Numbered from the stretch's first letter, positions 8,573-18,376 are shown. The stretch is 64,000 nucleotides of DNA from Arcobacter nitrofigilis DSM 7299 (GCF_000092245.1 NC_014166.1:806001-870000); one strand, 5' to 3'. Notes: generated by a model from the sequence alone, not told the origin. Numbers and translations are program-made.

Positions 8573-10798
8573 TTATCTACTTGCTGCGTGTAATCCTATC
8601 TCTTTTACTTTTTCTAAGTCTTCATCTGATTTAACATTTTCAGCCATTACTTTTATATTAACAAGATTACATAAATCTTGCATAGATTCTACAAAGGCAT
8701 GTTTACCTGAATCAGAAGATATTCCATTTGTATAATCCCTTGCAAGTCTTATAAAGTCAAGATTTAAATCTTTTATACTTCCTAGTGGTATAAATTTAGA
8801 CTCAAATCTTTTTACAATAATTCTAGCATGATATTGATTTACAACTTTTGCGAAAACTTTAAAGTGTTCTATATCTTTAGCAACTCCATATGCTGTAATT
8901 GAGAAGACTAATTTACTAGCAATTGAATTGTTATTTTGAAGGGTCATTGTCAACCAATCAATAAAGTTTGAATCAACAATAGAATCAAGAGATAGATTTA
9001 TAGAAATATTATGTTCTAATGTATTTTCTTTAATATGTTTGATTACATTACTTACAACAGCTTTATCAAAATCCACAACTTTTTCATATTTTTCAGCAAT
9101 AGAAATAAATGTACCAATTGGTATTTGTTCACCATCTTTATCATAGGCAGAAGTGAAAGCTTCTTGCATGATAAGTTTACCTTCATTTTCTCCTGTTAAA
9201 ATATATTCATTATTAATATACTTAACATCAAATTTTGAGTTATCAATAATGTCAAATATCAACTCTCTCCATGACTCCATATCTCTTGCTAAATCATTTG
9301 CATCTCTGATAACTGCTTCATTTGGACCAATTTGTTTTGCACTTTCTCTTGCTTCTATTGCAGCACTCAACATTTCAGGAATTGTTCCTATTTGGTTAAA
9401 CATTGTTACCCCAATATTAGAAATATTTGTTAAATTTACTTCTTTTGAAAAATCATCAAATTTTACTTTTAAATATTGGCTTAAATTTTTAATTTCTTCT
9501 TCAGAACAGTTTTTAGCAATTAGGGCAAACTCTGAACCAAAAAATCTAAAGGCTTTTATTTCAAACTCAAATGATTCATTTGAGTTTTGTAAAATATTTG
9601 CAAAATCTTTAATAAATTTATCAACTGCACTATTTGAATTGTTTTTAGCAAATTCAGCTAAAGATTCAATTTTTAAACTCATTACATAACCATCAGTTTT
9701 AGTAATAAACATATTTTTCATATCTGTTTCAAATGTTTGTCTCAGTTCTAATTTAGTAAGTCCATCTTGGGAGATTTTTTTAGTAACATTTTCAATATTT
9801 GCATTAAGTTTTTTTATAATTCCTTCAATTTTACTTGACATATCATTCATAGCAATTGCTACATTTTTTATCTCAGTTGTTACAGGTAACTTATTTATTT
9901 TCCCAAATTTACCATGGGCAATATTTACTGCTAATTTTTCTATATTTTTCAAAGGTTTCAATATAAGTTGTAAAAATAGAACTAAAATAATAAAAGAGAT
10001 AAAAAAGGCAATAAGAGAATATATAATAGCTCCTCTTGCTTGATCATACAGTTTTGCATAAGCATCACCTGCATTTGAACTAACATAAATAGTTGCTACA
10101 TTTTTCCACCCGTCACTAATTTCACTAGATTTTTCTTGCATGTCTAATTGGATTAGATTTATAAACCATTGTGGTACATAATCAAATTTTTCTTCTCTAT
10201 CCTCTTTTACTAAAATTTTATTTAGATCTATTTGGGATATAGCATTTACTATTTTATTATTAATCTTAATTTTAAATGAAACTTCAAAATTACCACCATC
10301 TTTATATTCATTTGTTGGTGTAAAAATATATTTTGTATTTGTTTTGGCAGTATTATTTTCTACTTCATTATTCGAAGTAGAATCAAGTGAATCTAAGGCA
10401 TTTTCAAAAGCAGAGTCGTTGGTACTTTTTTCTATTTTTCCATATTTAGAGTCTATTCTTACATCACTAATAGAACTATATTTATTTACATTTATATTTT
10501 CAATATTTTTGATTAAATCATCATTTGTAAATGAAATTTCAACATCTTCAAGTCTTATTTCTTTATAAAACCCTCTATTTGCGATTGCTTTTATAGTACT
10601 TTCTATCTCAGGATCGTGTTTATCGCCAATAAGTGATTTAAGACTTAGTCCAAGTGAAGTTGCTGTATCTTGGGCCTTATTTGCTGATTCAATTTCTAAA
10701 TACTCTTTTGTATTCTTGACACTAATAATAAAATTACCTACAAATATTGCAAAAAAGATTGCAGATATTATTAAATAAAGTTGTTTAGATAAAGACAT
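8573..10798 (-). CDS. lapD: LapD-like c-di-GMP receptor (degenerate GGDEF-EAL)
   Basis: Inner-membrane receptor that, in the known Lap system, binds cytosolic c-di-GMP and holds the LapG protease in the periplasm. The 741-residue protein has TM1 (about 5-27), a LapD/MoxY-type periplasmic domain (28-255), TM2 (about 257-280), a HAMP domain, then degenerate GGDEF and EAL domains. The GGDEF signature reads FFGSEF and the EAL position reads QEAF, so neither cyclase nor phosphodiesterase activity is expected. The C-terminus stops at GLHAASR without the QGY segment of active EAL enzymes. It follows lapG by 12 nt. Relative to known LapD, the periplasmic domain carries an Asn/Ser-rich insertion near residues 125-160. 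Confidence 0.9.
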   Translation of the reverse strand: MSLSKQLYLIISAIFFAIFVGNFIISVKNTKEYLEIESANKAQDTATSLGLSLKSLIGDKHDPEIESTIKAIANRGFYKEIRLEDVEISFTNDDLIKNIENINVNKYSSISDVRIDSKYGKIEKSTNDSAFENALDSLDSTSNNEVENNTAKTNTKYIFTPTNEYKDGGNFEVSFKIKINNKIVNAISQIDLNKILVKEDREEKFDYVPQWFINLIQLDMQEKSSEISDGWKNVATIYVSSNAGDAYAKLYDQARGAIIYSLIAFFISFIILVLFLQLILKPLKNIEKLAVNIAHGKFGKINKLPVTTEIKNVAIAMNDMSSKIEGIIKKLNANIENVTKKISQDGLTKLELRQTFETDMKNMFITKTDGYVMSLKIESLAEFAKNNSNSAVDKFIKDFANILQNSNESFEFEIKAFRFFGSEFALIAKNCSEEEIKNLSQYLKVKFDDFSKEVNLTNISNIGVTMFNQIGTIPEMLSAAIEARESAKQIGPNEAVIRDANDLARDMESWRELIFDIIDNSKFDVKYINNEYILTGENEGKLIMQEAFTSAYDKDGEQIPIGTFISIAEKYEKVVDFDKAVVSNVIKHIKENTLEHNISINLSLDSIVDSNFIDWLTMTLQNNNSIASKLVFSITAYGVAKDIEHFKVFAKVVNQYHARIIVKRFESKFIPLGSIKDLNLDFIRLARDYTNGISSDSGKHAFVESMQDLCNLVNIKVMAENVKSDEDLEKVKEIGLHAASR

Positions 10799-10810
10799 AT
10801 TTTTCCTTTG

Positions 10811-11458
10811 TTAAATTCTACTCATTAAATCTTTCCAAGATTTTAGATTATTTTTCCCCACAAGTTGTGAAGTTTTACCTTTATTTTTAGCTTCCCATAA
10901 TCCTTGGGCATTGAAACTGTAAACTGGTTTTAAATCGGGTCTTTTGCTAGCTAATTTTAATATTTTATTTACATTGTCTAAAACAACAGGCGTTGCTGTT
11001 GGTGTATGATAATATGTTAAAACCATGTGAGCTAGTTCATATTTTGTTCCCTGTCTAAGTAGTTTAACATAAGTTATTCTTAGTTTTTTATCGGGAACTC
11101 CTAACTTTCTGAGAGTAAAATATTTTGCAATTGCGTAATCTTCACAATCTCCAGCACCTGTACCCATAAATTCAAAAGGAGCAGCCCAATAATCTTTTTT
11201 GTGCCAGTTCTGTTCATCTGTTTCATATTTTATTTTATTAAAAAAGTCATTTACATCTTTTAATTTGTGCAGTATATCTTTTGATTTAGCATTTTCAACC
11301 ATCTTATCCCAAACTAATACTCTTGTTCTAGCAACTTCACCATATTTTTTTGTAAATTCATTTAATTTTTCCTGTGAAATATTAAATGTCTTTACACTAA
11401 AGGCAAAGCTTATAAAAGTAATAATAAGAAGAAAAGAGATGGTTAATTTTTTTCTCAT
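10811..11458 (-). CDS. lapG: LapG-like periplasmic cysteine protease
   Basis: Bacterial transglutaminase-like cysteine protease (BTLCP) that in the Lap system cleaves the N-terminus of a giant surface adhesin and so releases the biofilm. The 215-residue protein has an N-terminal signal segment (about 1-22). The catalytic residues are visible in order: Cys in GAGDCEDYA, His in ELAHMVL and Asp in VVLDNVN. The acidic residues around the Cys match the calcium site known for LapG. It starts 1 nt after the yajR-like stop codon and sits 12 nt before lapD. No LapA-like adhesin or its type I secretion genes are in the window, so the substrate must be encoded elsewhere. Confidence 0.92.
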   Translation of the reverse strand: MRKKLTISFLLIITFISFAFSVKTFNISQEKLNEFTKKYGEVARTRVLVWDKMVENAKSKDILHKLKDVNDFFNKIKYETDEQNWHKKDYWAAPFEFMGTGAGDCEDYAIAKYFTLRKLGVPDKKLRITYVKLLRQGTKYELAHMVLTYYHTPTATPVVLDNVNKILKLASKRPDLKPVYSFNAQGLWEAKNKGKTSQLVGKNNLKSWKDLMSRI

Positions 11459-11459
11459 A

Positions 11460-12773
11460 TCATTTTAAAGTGCTTTTTAGCTCATCCTCACTTATTTTAT
11501 CTTTATCGTATTTTACTATTAAAAGATTTTCCGTATCATTTATATACCATTCATCAATTATATCACTATTTTCAAAATTTGAAAACTTTGATTTATCATA
11601 ATCATCTAAATTTAAATAAGCAGTTTGTTTTTTCAGTGGATTTGGAAGTGTAAAAATCATAATTGCCCAAGCAACACAAATAGCTGCAATTGCGATTACT
11701 ATATCAAAAAGATTTACTTTTTCAAAAAATACTCCACCTAATAAACCACCAATAAAAGTTCCAAAATATCCATAAGAATTAAATACACCTAATACAAAAC
11801 CTCTTTGGTGTACTTTTGCATATTTTGAAGCAAGTGATTGCATGATTGGTTCATGTATATTAAATCCAATAAAAAATAGAACTACACCAATTGCAAAAAC
11901 AGTAGCACTAGATGATGTTCCAATTACTAAATATGAAATGGCAAAGAAAAAGATTCCAGCAATAAGTACTTCTTTAAATTTTCCTTTTTTTTCAGCTAGT
12001 ATTGCAGCAGGTGCCATGGCAAGTACTCCAAATATTGTAGCTGGCATGTATACTTTCCATAAGTCTGACATAGACCATTCAAAGTGTTTTAGTAAAATCA
12101 TTGGAATAATCATAAAAGCAAAAGTCATAAAACCTTTTTGTAAAAAGTTTGTAAGGTTCATTTTTAATAAGTTTTTATTAAATAAAACAGATGTTACAGC
12201 ACCTTTTTTATTATAGGTGTGAATTATTTTTGGAGGATTAGGAACAGCTTTTATTAAAACAAAAATTGAAGCAAAAGCAATAACAGCTGTAATAATAAAT
12301 AAAGACTGAACTCCTAACCATGAACCAAGTGTTGGCCCTAAAATCATTGCCGCTGCAAATGCCATAGCAATACTTCCACCCATCAAAGCCATGGCTTTAG
12401 GTCGTTGTTCTTCTTTTACTAAGTCACTAATCGTAGCAGTTACAACTGCTCCAATAGCTCCTGCACCTTGCATCAATCTTCCAAGTAATAAAGTTAACAC
12501 ATCATTTGAAACAGAACAAATTATTGATCCTAAACCAAATAAAATAAGTCCTAAAATAATGGTACCTTTTCTACCAAGTTTATCACTCATAATTCCAAAA
12601 GGAACTTGAAAAATCATTTGAGTTAGAGCATATCCTCCAACTATAATTCCAACAATAGTAGTTGTTGCACCTTGTAAGTTCATTGCATAAACAGAAATAA
12701 CTGGTAATACAATAAATAGTCCGAAAAATCTTAGTGCAATAATAACACTTAATGGCATAATAGATTTAATCAT
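11460..12773 (-). CDS. MFS transporter, YajR-like with C-terminal ferredoxin-like domain
   Basis: A 12-TM major facilitator protein (about residues 1-385) with an intact motif A (GIMSDKLGRKG) between TM2 and TM3. It is followed by a soluble tail of about 50 residues, predicted as a small alpha/beta domain (YINDTENLLIVKYD...), resembling the C-terminal YAM domain of E. coli YajR. N-terminal resemblance to YajR (ALRFFGLFIVLPVISVYAM) supports the assignment. Substrate is unknown. It is first in the run yajR-lapG-lapD and divergent from rdgB across 76 bp. Confidence 0.88.
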   Translation of the reverse strand: MIKSIMPLSVIIALRFFGLFIVLPVISVYAMNLQGATTTIVGIIVGGYALTQMIFQVPFGIMSDKLGRKGTIILGLILFGLGSIICSVSNDVLTLLLGRLMQGAGAIGAVVTATISDLVKEEQRPKAMALMGGSIAMAFAAAMILGPTLGSWLGVQSLFIITAVIAFASIFVLIKAVPNPPKIIHTYNKKGAVTSVLFNKNLLKMNLTNFLQKGFMTFAFMIIPMILLKHFEWSMSDLWKVYMPATIFGVLAMAPAAILAEKKGKFKEVLIAGIFFFAISYLVIGTSSSATVFAIGVVLFFIGFNIHEPIMQSLASKYAKVHQRGFVLGVFNSYGYFGTFIGGLLGGVFFEKVNLFDIVIAIAAICVAWAIMIFTLPNPLKKQTAYLNLDDYDKSKFSNFENSDIIDEWYINDTENLLIVKYDKDKISEDELKSTLK

Positions 12774-12849
12774 TTATAATCCTGAAGTTTGATAAAATAA
12801 GAAAAAATTATATACTAAATATATTAATATAACATAAATAAGGAAAGTA

Positions 12850-13440
12850 ATGAAAATAGTTTTAGCTACATCAAACAAAGGAAAAATAGGGGAGTTTAAA
12901 AAACTTCTTCCAAATGAAGAGGTATATACTTTCAAAGAGTTAATTGGTGATATGCAAATAGTTGAAGATGCTAATAGTTTTAAAGGTAATGCCATAATAA
13001 AAGCAAAAGCTATATATGACAAATTAAATAGCCAAGAGTATATTGTAATTTCTGATGATAGTGGAATCACAGTTCCCGCAATCAATAATGAGCCAGGGAT
13101 TTATTCAGCACGTTATGCAGGTGAGGGTGCAAGTGATAAAGAAAATAATGCAAAATTAATCTCAAAATTATTAGAAAAGAACTTACAAATAACACCAGCT
13201 TATTATACAGCTTGTATATGTATTATTTATAAAGGTGAAGTGTCAACTGTACATGGTTGGATGTATGGTAATGTGATTGCAAAAGAGGTAGGGGATGAAG
13301 GTTTTGGTTATGACCCTATGTTTATTCCAAAAGGTTATGAAAAAACTTTAGGTGAACTAAGTCATGAAGAAAAAAATGAGTTTTCACATAGAAGTAAGGC
13401 TTTAAAACTAGCAAAAAAAGTTTTAGAGGTGATTTTATAA
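12850..13440 (+). CDS. rdgB: Non-canonical purine NTP pyrophosphatase (RdgB/HAM1)
   Basis: Hydrolyses dITP, ITP and XTP to monophosphates and keeps deaminated purines out of nucleic acids. The 196-residue length is typical. Signature segments are all present: [11 protein letters not shown] at the N-terminus, ISDDSGITV with the metal-binding Asp pair, [19 protein letters not shown] and SHRSKAL near the C-terminus. The ribosome site AAGGAAAG precedes the ATG. Its stop codon overlaps the convergent pseudopilin-like gene by 6 nt. Confidence 0.97.
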   Translation: MKIVLATSNKGKIGEFKKLLPNEEVYTFKELIGDMQIVEDANSFKGNAIIKAKAIYDKLNSQEYIVISDDSGITVPAINNEPGIYSARYAGEGASDKENNAKLISKLLEKNLQITPAYYTACICIIYKGEVSTVHGWMYGNVIAKEVGDEGFGYDPMFIPKGYEKTLGELSHEEKNEFSHRSKALKLAKKVLEVIL

Positions 13441-13797
13441 CTCTTTGATTAATTGTTCATGTAGAGTTATTTCATTATTTAAAGTTTTTGCATTTACAAA
13501 AATATCTATAGTGGCATTTTGATGAAGAGTACTTAAACATCCTTTTTCAAATGTTACCTTAGCTTTTAATTTATAAATATCGTTATTAAAATATAAGTTT
13601 TCTATACAGTTATCTTTTAAATTTATAGAATTTATGTAATTTTTGAAAAAATCCATATGTAGTTTTGCTTGAGTTTGTAAATATGAATTTGTAAGATTTG
13701 AAATAGATAATGACTTTGTTTGAAGAATAAGTATAGTAAAAAATGAAAATATTGATATCAAGATTAATGTAATAAGTAAAGAAAAAGAGTTCTTCAT
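13435..13797 (-). CDS. Pseudopilin-like protein (third of trio)
   Basis: A 120-residue protein with an N-terminal hydrophobic helix after a short basic leader ([15 protein letters not shown]). This resembles type IV prepilin/type II pseudopilin N-termini but lacks the Glu at position +5 of the mature form, which is typical of the GspK-like minor subunit. I place the start at the ATG at 13797, not 24 nt upstream, because this creates an ATGA overlap with the preceding gene's stop codon and puts the hydrophobic segment at the right distance. Two Cys (CIEN, KGCL) could form a disulfide. Function as a minor pseudopilin is inferred. Confidence 0.65.
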   Translation of the reverse strand: MKNSFSLLITLILISIFSFFTILILQTKSLSISNLTNSYLQTQAKLHMDFFKNYINSINLKDNCIENLYFNNDIYKLKAKVTFEKGCLSTLHQNATIDIFVNAKTLNNEITLHEQLIKEL

Positions 13798-14144
13798 TTT
13801 ACAATAACCACTTCTTGACAAACTCTATTTTCTAAGCAGATATTTATTGAAGCATATTTACTATTTGTAGTTAATGTATATTTATTCACATCTTTTAATA
13901 GTAAAGAATTATCATAATAGAGATTTCTATTTTTGTATGATAGTTTATCAAAGCCTAAGTTTTTTTCTAAAAAGAGTTTAAAATTGAGAAGTTCAAGTTT
14001 TGTTTTTTCATCTTGAAAAGTTTGTTCATTTTTTACAAAAATCTCTTTATAAAAATATATTGAATAAATACAAATAAGTGAAACAATAAAAATACAAACA
14101 ATAAGTTCTATAAGTGAAAATGCTTTTTTATTTGATAAGTTCAT
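13794..14144 (-). CDS. Type IV prepilin-like / minor pseudopilin (second of trio)
   Basis: A 116-residue protein with a clear class III signal: basic leader MNLSNKKA then FSLIELIVCIFIVSLI, with Phe+1 and Glu+5. The residue before the predicted cleavage point is Ala instead of the usual Gly. Two C-terminal Cys (INICLENRVCQ) may pair. It overlaps the gene before it by 17 nt and the gene after it by 4 nt, so the trio is translationally coupled. The partner secretion or competence machinery is not in the window. Confidence 0.75.
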   Translation of the reverse strand: MNLSNKKAFSLIELIVCIFIVSLICIYSIYFYKEIFVKNEQTFQDEKTKLELLNFKLFLEKNLGFDKLSYKNRNLYYDNSLLLKDVNKYTLTTNSKYASINICLENRVCQEVVIVK

Positions 14145-14421
14145 ATTTTGTTAACTTTATTTTATGTGTATTTGATGTAATTTTATTTACTAATAATTTT
14201 TTTTCTATGCCATTTTCTAAAATAACAATCTCTTCTTGAAAAGTTTGCATATTGGAATAGTCTGATTTTTTTAGTTTATTTGAGATTGTATTTAAGTTTT
14301 GAAATTTTTTATTTGTATTATTATCGTAACTTAATTTAAAAAATATAGCTACGATAATGGAAACAACTATCAAAGAAACAATTGTTTCTAAAAAAATGAA
14401 ACTATTTTTTAGAGATTTCAA
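14128..14421 (-). CDS. Pseudopilin-like protein (first of trio)
   Basis: A 97-residue protein beginning with a short basic leader and a hydrophobic helix with Glu at +5 (SFIFLETIVSLIVVSII), the prepilin pattern with Ser before the predicted cleavage site. The only usable start is TTG at 14421, which lies inside the end of proC and overlaps it by 20 nt. No clear ribosome site is visible, so translation probably depends on coupling to proC. The C-terminal part is short and lysine-rich. GspI/GspJ-like role is inferred only from the N-terminus and from the neighbouring pseudopilins. Confidence 0.65.
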   Translation of the reverse strand: MKSLKNSFIFLETIVSLIVVSIIVAIFFKLSYDNNTNKKFQNLNTISNKLKKSDYSNMQTFQEEIVILENGIEKKLLVNKITSNTHKIKLTKYELIK

Positions 14422-15166
14422 CGGCTTTATCGTGAGCTGCTTCGATTGCCTTAATCATGGCATCTCTTACCCCTTTTTCTTCTAAGGCTGCAACTCCTGC
14501 GATTGTTGTTCCTCCAGGACTTGTAACTGAGTCTTTCAAAACAGCAGGATGATTTTTTTCTAATAAACCAGCAACTCCTTCAAAAAGACCTTGTACTAAA
14601 TATGTACTAAATTCTCGCTCCAAACCTGCTTTTACAGCACCATCAGCAATACCTTCTGCAACTAAAGCTAAAAATGCCGGACCACTTCCTGCAACTGCTG
14701 TTGCAATGTCCAATTGTGCTTCTGTATTTACCCATAAAGTCTTACCAATAGAATTAAATAATTCAAGGGCTACATTTTTTGCTTCTCTATCACCTGTGAT
14801 TGTAGTCATAGATTTTTTGATTGAGGCTGCAACATTTGGCATAACTCTAATATATGTTTTTGCTGAGATATGTTTTTTTAGACTCTCTATTTTTGTACCA
14901 GCTAAAATTGAGATAAATAGGTTTGCTTTTCCTTCAAGTCTTACTGCCACACTTTGTAAGGCATAAGGTTTAACACAAAAAATTATATTTTTATTTGTAA
15001 TATCTTCAATATCATCTAAAACTTTTACTTCAACTTCGGGGATGACTTCTTTTAATTTTTCTAATTTTGCTTCGTCTCTTCCTAAGATTTCGACTTCATG
15101 ACTTTCGATTAAACCTTTTGCTAAGGCTCTTGCCATCATTCCATTACCTATTAATGTGATTTTCAT
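14402..15166 (-). CDS. proC: Pyrroline-5-carboxylate reductase
   Basis: Last step of proline synthesis: NADPH-dependent reduction of pyrroline-5-carboxylate. The 254-residue protein starts with the dinucleotide-binding GNGMMARALA segment. It carries the catalytic-domain signature around residues 155-245, including VAGSGPAFLALVAEGIADG and SPGGTTIAGVAALE. Length is slightly under the usual 260-280 but no motif is missing. It heads a minus-strand unit that runs directly into three pseudopilin-like genes. Confidence 0.96.
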   Translation of the reverse strand: MKITLIGNGMMARALAKGLIESHEVEILGRDEAKLEKLKEVIPEVEVKVLDDIEDITNKNIIFCVKPYALQSVAVRLEGKANLFISILAGTKIESLKKHISAKTYIRVMPNVAASIKKSMTTITGDREAKNVALELFNSIGKTLWVNTEAQLDIATAVAGSGPAFLALVAEGIADGAVKAGLEREFSTYLVQGLFEGVAGLLEKNHPAVLKDSVTSPGGTTIAGVAALEEKGVRDAMIKAIEAAHDKAVEISKK

Positions 15167-15257
15167 ATTTTACCTTAATATTGTTTTTTAGATTATATCA
15201 AATATTTCCTAAGCTTGGATTAGTTAAAATACTTCTTTTTACAAAAGGATATTAATA

Positions 15258-15926
15258 ATGATTGGTTTAAACACAATAGTAAAGAAGAGTTTGAGCTTAG
15301 TATTTATTGCAGGATTTGCAATGACTCTTACATCTTGTTCATCAAAAAAAGGACCTAAAGAGTATGGTCAGCCTGCTATTTACTGGTATAATAAAATTGC
15401 TAATGATATAGCAACTAGTGATTTAGAAGGAGCTGATGATGCTTATATCTCTTTGGAAAGTGAACATAAAAATTCACCTTTACTAGCAACTGCATTACAA
15501 ATACTTGTAAATGCACATATAGATGCTGAAGAGTATGAGTTAGCAAACTTTTATATTGATGAATACACTAAAAGATTTGGTGTAAGTAAAAGTATTGATT
15601 ATTTTAGATATTTAAAAATAAAAGCAAACTTTTTATCTTTTTCTTCTGAGTTTAGAGAACAAAACTTAATTACGCAAACGCAAAAAGAGATAAATGAATT
15701 TATGGTTAAGTTTCCAAATTCACCTTATATGCCCCTTGTAGGAACAATAAATGCAAGATTAGCCATGGCTAAAGCTTCTTTTGATAAAGAAATTGCAGAT
15801 TTATACAAAAGAGTAGATAAACCAAAAGCTGCAAAATTTTATGAAGAAAAAGTAAGTAAAAATTGGGTTGACCCAAAAGAAATAAAAGAAGTAAATGTAC
15901 CATGGTATAGAGCAATATTCGAATAG
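15258..15926 (+). CDS. bamD: Outer-membrane assembly lipoprotein BamD
   Basis: TPR-containing lipoprotein of the BAM complex that inserts beta-barrel proteins into the outer membrane. The 222-residue product has a signal peptide with lipobox (LTSC at about 24-27). TPR-like helices follow, with the family signature near the start (YWYNKIANDI) and segments such as FPNSPYMPLVG. The spacing to lon is 28 nt, so the two are probably co-transcribed. Confidence 0.88.
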   Translation: MIGLNTIVKKSLSLVFIAGFAMTLTSCSSKKGPKEYGQPAIYWYNKIANDIATSDLEGADDAYISLESEHKNSPLLATALQILVNAHIDAEEYELANFYIDEYTKRFGVSKSIDYFRYLKIKANFLSFSSEFREQNLITQTQKEINEFMVKFPNSPYMPLVGTINARLAMAKASFDKEIADLYKRVDKPKAAKFYEEKVSKNWVDPKEIKEVNVPWYRAIFE

Positions 15927-15954
15927 TACAAAAATATTTTAGGAGTTAATTTTA

Positions 15955-18372
15955 ATGGATTTAACAAATTATGATGAGTTTCCACAGGAATTACCATTAA
16001 TTATAGAAGATGAGGTATTTTTATACCCATTTATGATTGCACCACTTTTTTTAAATAACAAAACAAATATTAGTGCAGTTGAAAAAGCAATAAATGAAAA
16101 TAAGTTAGTAATAGTTGCTGTCAGTAAAGATGGGCAAGAGAGTCAAGAAAGAGCTGATGGTCAATTTTATGATGTTGGAGTAATTGGTAACATTATGCGA
16201 AAAGTATCTTTACCAGATGGTAAAATAAAAGTACTTTTTCAAGGTTTAGCAAAGGGGCGAATTAGTCAATTTAAACTTGATAATCCTGAAGTTTGTCAAG
16301 TAGAATTAATGGAGACAAAACCTTATTCATTAGAAAGTGTTACTTCTATATTAAATATTCTTAGAGAAAATGTAGGAAAATTATCAAAAATAAATACAAA
16401 ATTTCCTGTTGACTTGATAAAAACAATAGATGAAAACAATGATGCAGTAAGAATTGCAGATTTAATATCATCTGTTTTAAAAGTGACTAAATCACAAGCT
16501 TATAAGCTTTTTTCTCAAACAGATATTGAAGCTAGATTAGTAGCTATCATAGAAATAATACAAAAAGAAATAGAAAATTTTAAAATACAAAAAGATATTA
16601 CTCAAAAAGTAAATTCAAAAATTGAAAAGACACACAAAGATTATTTCCTAAAAGAGCAAATAAAAGCAATACAACAAGAACTTGGAACTGGAAATAAAAA
16701 AGATGAAGAGGTGAAATCTTATTCAAAAAGATTAAAAAAACTTAAACCTTTTATGGGGAAAGATGCTTTTAAAGAGACAAAAAAACAAATTGAAAAGCTT
16801 TCTCGTATGCATCAAGATTCACCAGATGCTTCACTACTTCAAACATATGTAGAGCAAGTTTTAGATATACCATTTGGACAATATTCTGATGAAAAAATAT
16901 CTGTAGATGCAGTTGAAAAACAGTTAAATAAAGATCATTATTCACTAGAAAAAGCAAAAGAGAGAATCTCTGAGTATTTTGCTGTAAAACAACTTTTAGA
17001 GCAAAGAGGAGTAGAAAATGCAAAATCAAGAGGAACTGTACTTTGTTTTGTGGGACCTCCAGGTGTTGGTAAAACTTCTTTAGCAAACTCTATTTCAAAA
17101 GCACTTAAAAGACCACTAGTAAGAGTTGCTTTAGGTGGTATGGAAGATGTTAATGAACTAAGAGGTCATAGAAGAACTTATGTTGGAGCTATGCCAGGGA
17201 GACTTGTAAAAGGTTTGGTTGATGCTAAAAAAATGAATCCTGTAATGGTTCTTGATGAAATAGATAAATTAGGAGCAAATAACAGAGGTGATCCAACAGC
17301 TGTTATGCTTGAAGTTTTAGATCCTGAACAAAATCATGAGTTTAGAGATTTATATCTAAACTTTGCAATAGATTTATCACAAGTAATATTTGTATCTACT
17401 GCAAATGATGCTAGAAGAATACCAGCAGCACTTAGAGATAGAATGGAGTTTATTGAAATATCTTCATATACTCCAAATGAAAAATATCATATCGCAAAAG
17501 ATTATTTGATACCTCAAGAGTTAGAAAAACATGGTCTTAAAAAGACTGAAATAAGTATGAGCCAAACAACTGTTGAGATGATTATTTCAAAATATACAAG
17601 AGAAGCTGGGGTTAGAAATCTTAGACGAGTATTTTCTAAATTATTTAGAAAATCTGCTAAAAAGATATTATCAGAAGGTGAATCAAAAGTTTTAATTAAT
17701 ACTAAAAATTTAAAAGAGTTCTTAGATAATCCTATTTTTGAAATAGACCCAGCAGATAAGAAGAATATGATTGGTGTTGCTAATGGTTTAGCTTGGACAG
17801 CTGTTGGTGGAGATGTTTTAAAAATCGAAGCTATAAAACTAAAAGGTAAAGGTAGCTTAGTTGTTACTGGAAATTTAGGTGATGTAATGAAAGAGTCATC
17901 AAGAATTTCATACTCAGTTGTAAAAGTTTTAATTGATGAAAGTAAACTAAAAATTGATTTAAGTACTATCCCTACCTCTTTAAAAGAAAAAGATGAAAAG
18001 GTAGTTTTAGAACCAAGTGAAGTTTATAAAAGATATGATATTCACTTGCACATTCCAGAAGGTGCAACTCCTAAAGATGGACCAAGTGCTGGTATTACAA
18101 TGGCTTTAACTATTGCTTCAATATTAAGTAATAAAGAGATTAAATCTGACCTTTGTATGACAGGTGAATTAACACTTACTGGAAAAGTTTTACCAATAGG
18201 TGGATTAAAAGAAAAACTAATTGCAGCTTTTAAAGCAAAAATGAAAAAAGCTTTAATTCCTAGAAAGAATTATGAAAGGGATTTAGAGGATATTCCTGAC
18301 GAAGTTAAAAAAGCTCTGGAAATAAAACCAGTAGACAAAATAGAAGATGTCTTAAAAGAGGGTTTGATTTAG
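15955..18372 (+). CDS. lon: ATP-dependent protease Lon
   Basis: Cytosolic AAA+ serine protease that degrades damaged and regulatory proteins. The 805-residue protein has the N-terminal substrate domain (about 10-200), coiled middle part (205-290), Walker A (GPPGVGKTS), Walker B (VMVLDEIDK), and the C-terminal protease domain with the catalytic Ser in KDGPSAGITMA and the Lys about 43 residues later. AGGAGTTA provides the ribosome site. The next gene begins 4 nt after the stop. Confidence 0.98.
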   Translation: MDLTNYDEFPQELPLIIEDEVFLYPFMIAPLFLNNKTNISAVEKAINENKLVIVAVSKDGQESQERADGQFYDVGVIGNIMRKVSLPDGKIKVLFQGLAKGRISQFKLDNPEVCQVELMETKPYSLESVTSILNILRENVGKLSKINTKFPVDLIKTIDENNDAVRIADLISSVLKVTKSQAYKLFSQTDIEARLVAIIEIIQKEIENFKIQKDITQKVNSKIEKTHKDYFLKEQIKAIQQELGTGNKKDEEVKSYSKRLKKLKPFMGKDAFKETKKQIEKLSRMHQDSPDASLLQTYVEQVLDIPFGQYSDEKISVDAVEKQLNKDHYSLEKAKERISEYFAVKQLLEQRGVENAKSRGTVLCFVGPPGVGKTSLANSISKALKRPLVRVALGGMEDVNELRGHRRTYVGAMPGRLVKGLVDAKKMNPVMVLDEIDKLGANNRGDPTAVMLEVLDPEQNHEFRDLYLNFAIDLSQVIFVSTANDARRIPAALRDRMEFIEISSYTPNEKYHIAKDYLIPQELEKHGLKKTEISMSQTTVEMIISKYTREAGVRNLRRVFSKLFRKSAKKILSEGESKVLINTKNLKEFLDNPIFEIDPADKKNMIGVANGLAWTAVGGDVLKIEAIKLKGKGSLVVTGNLGDVMKESSRISYSVVKVLIDESKLKIDLSTIPTSLKEKDEKVVLEPSEVYKRYDIHLHIPEGATPKDGPSAGITMALTIASILSNKEIKSDLCMTGELTLTGKVLPIGGLKEKLIAAFKAKMKKALIPRKNYERDLEDIPDEVKKALEIKPVDKIEDVLKEGLI

Positions 18373-18376
18373 TTTT

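Noticed and set aside
8573-10798. Reading the GGDEF-EAL protein as an active cyclase or phosphodiesterase
   Set aside because: Both catalytic signatures are replaced and the periplasmic domain and neighbouring lapG identify it as LapD.
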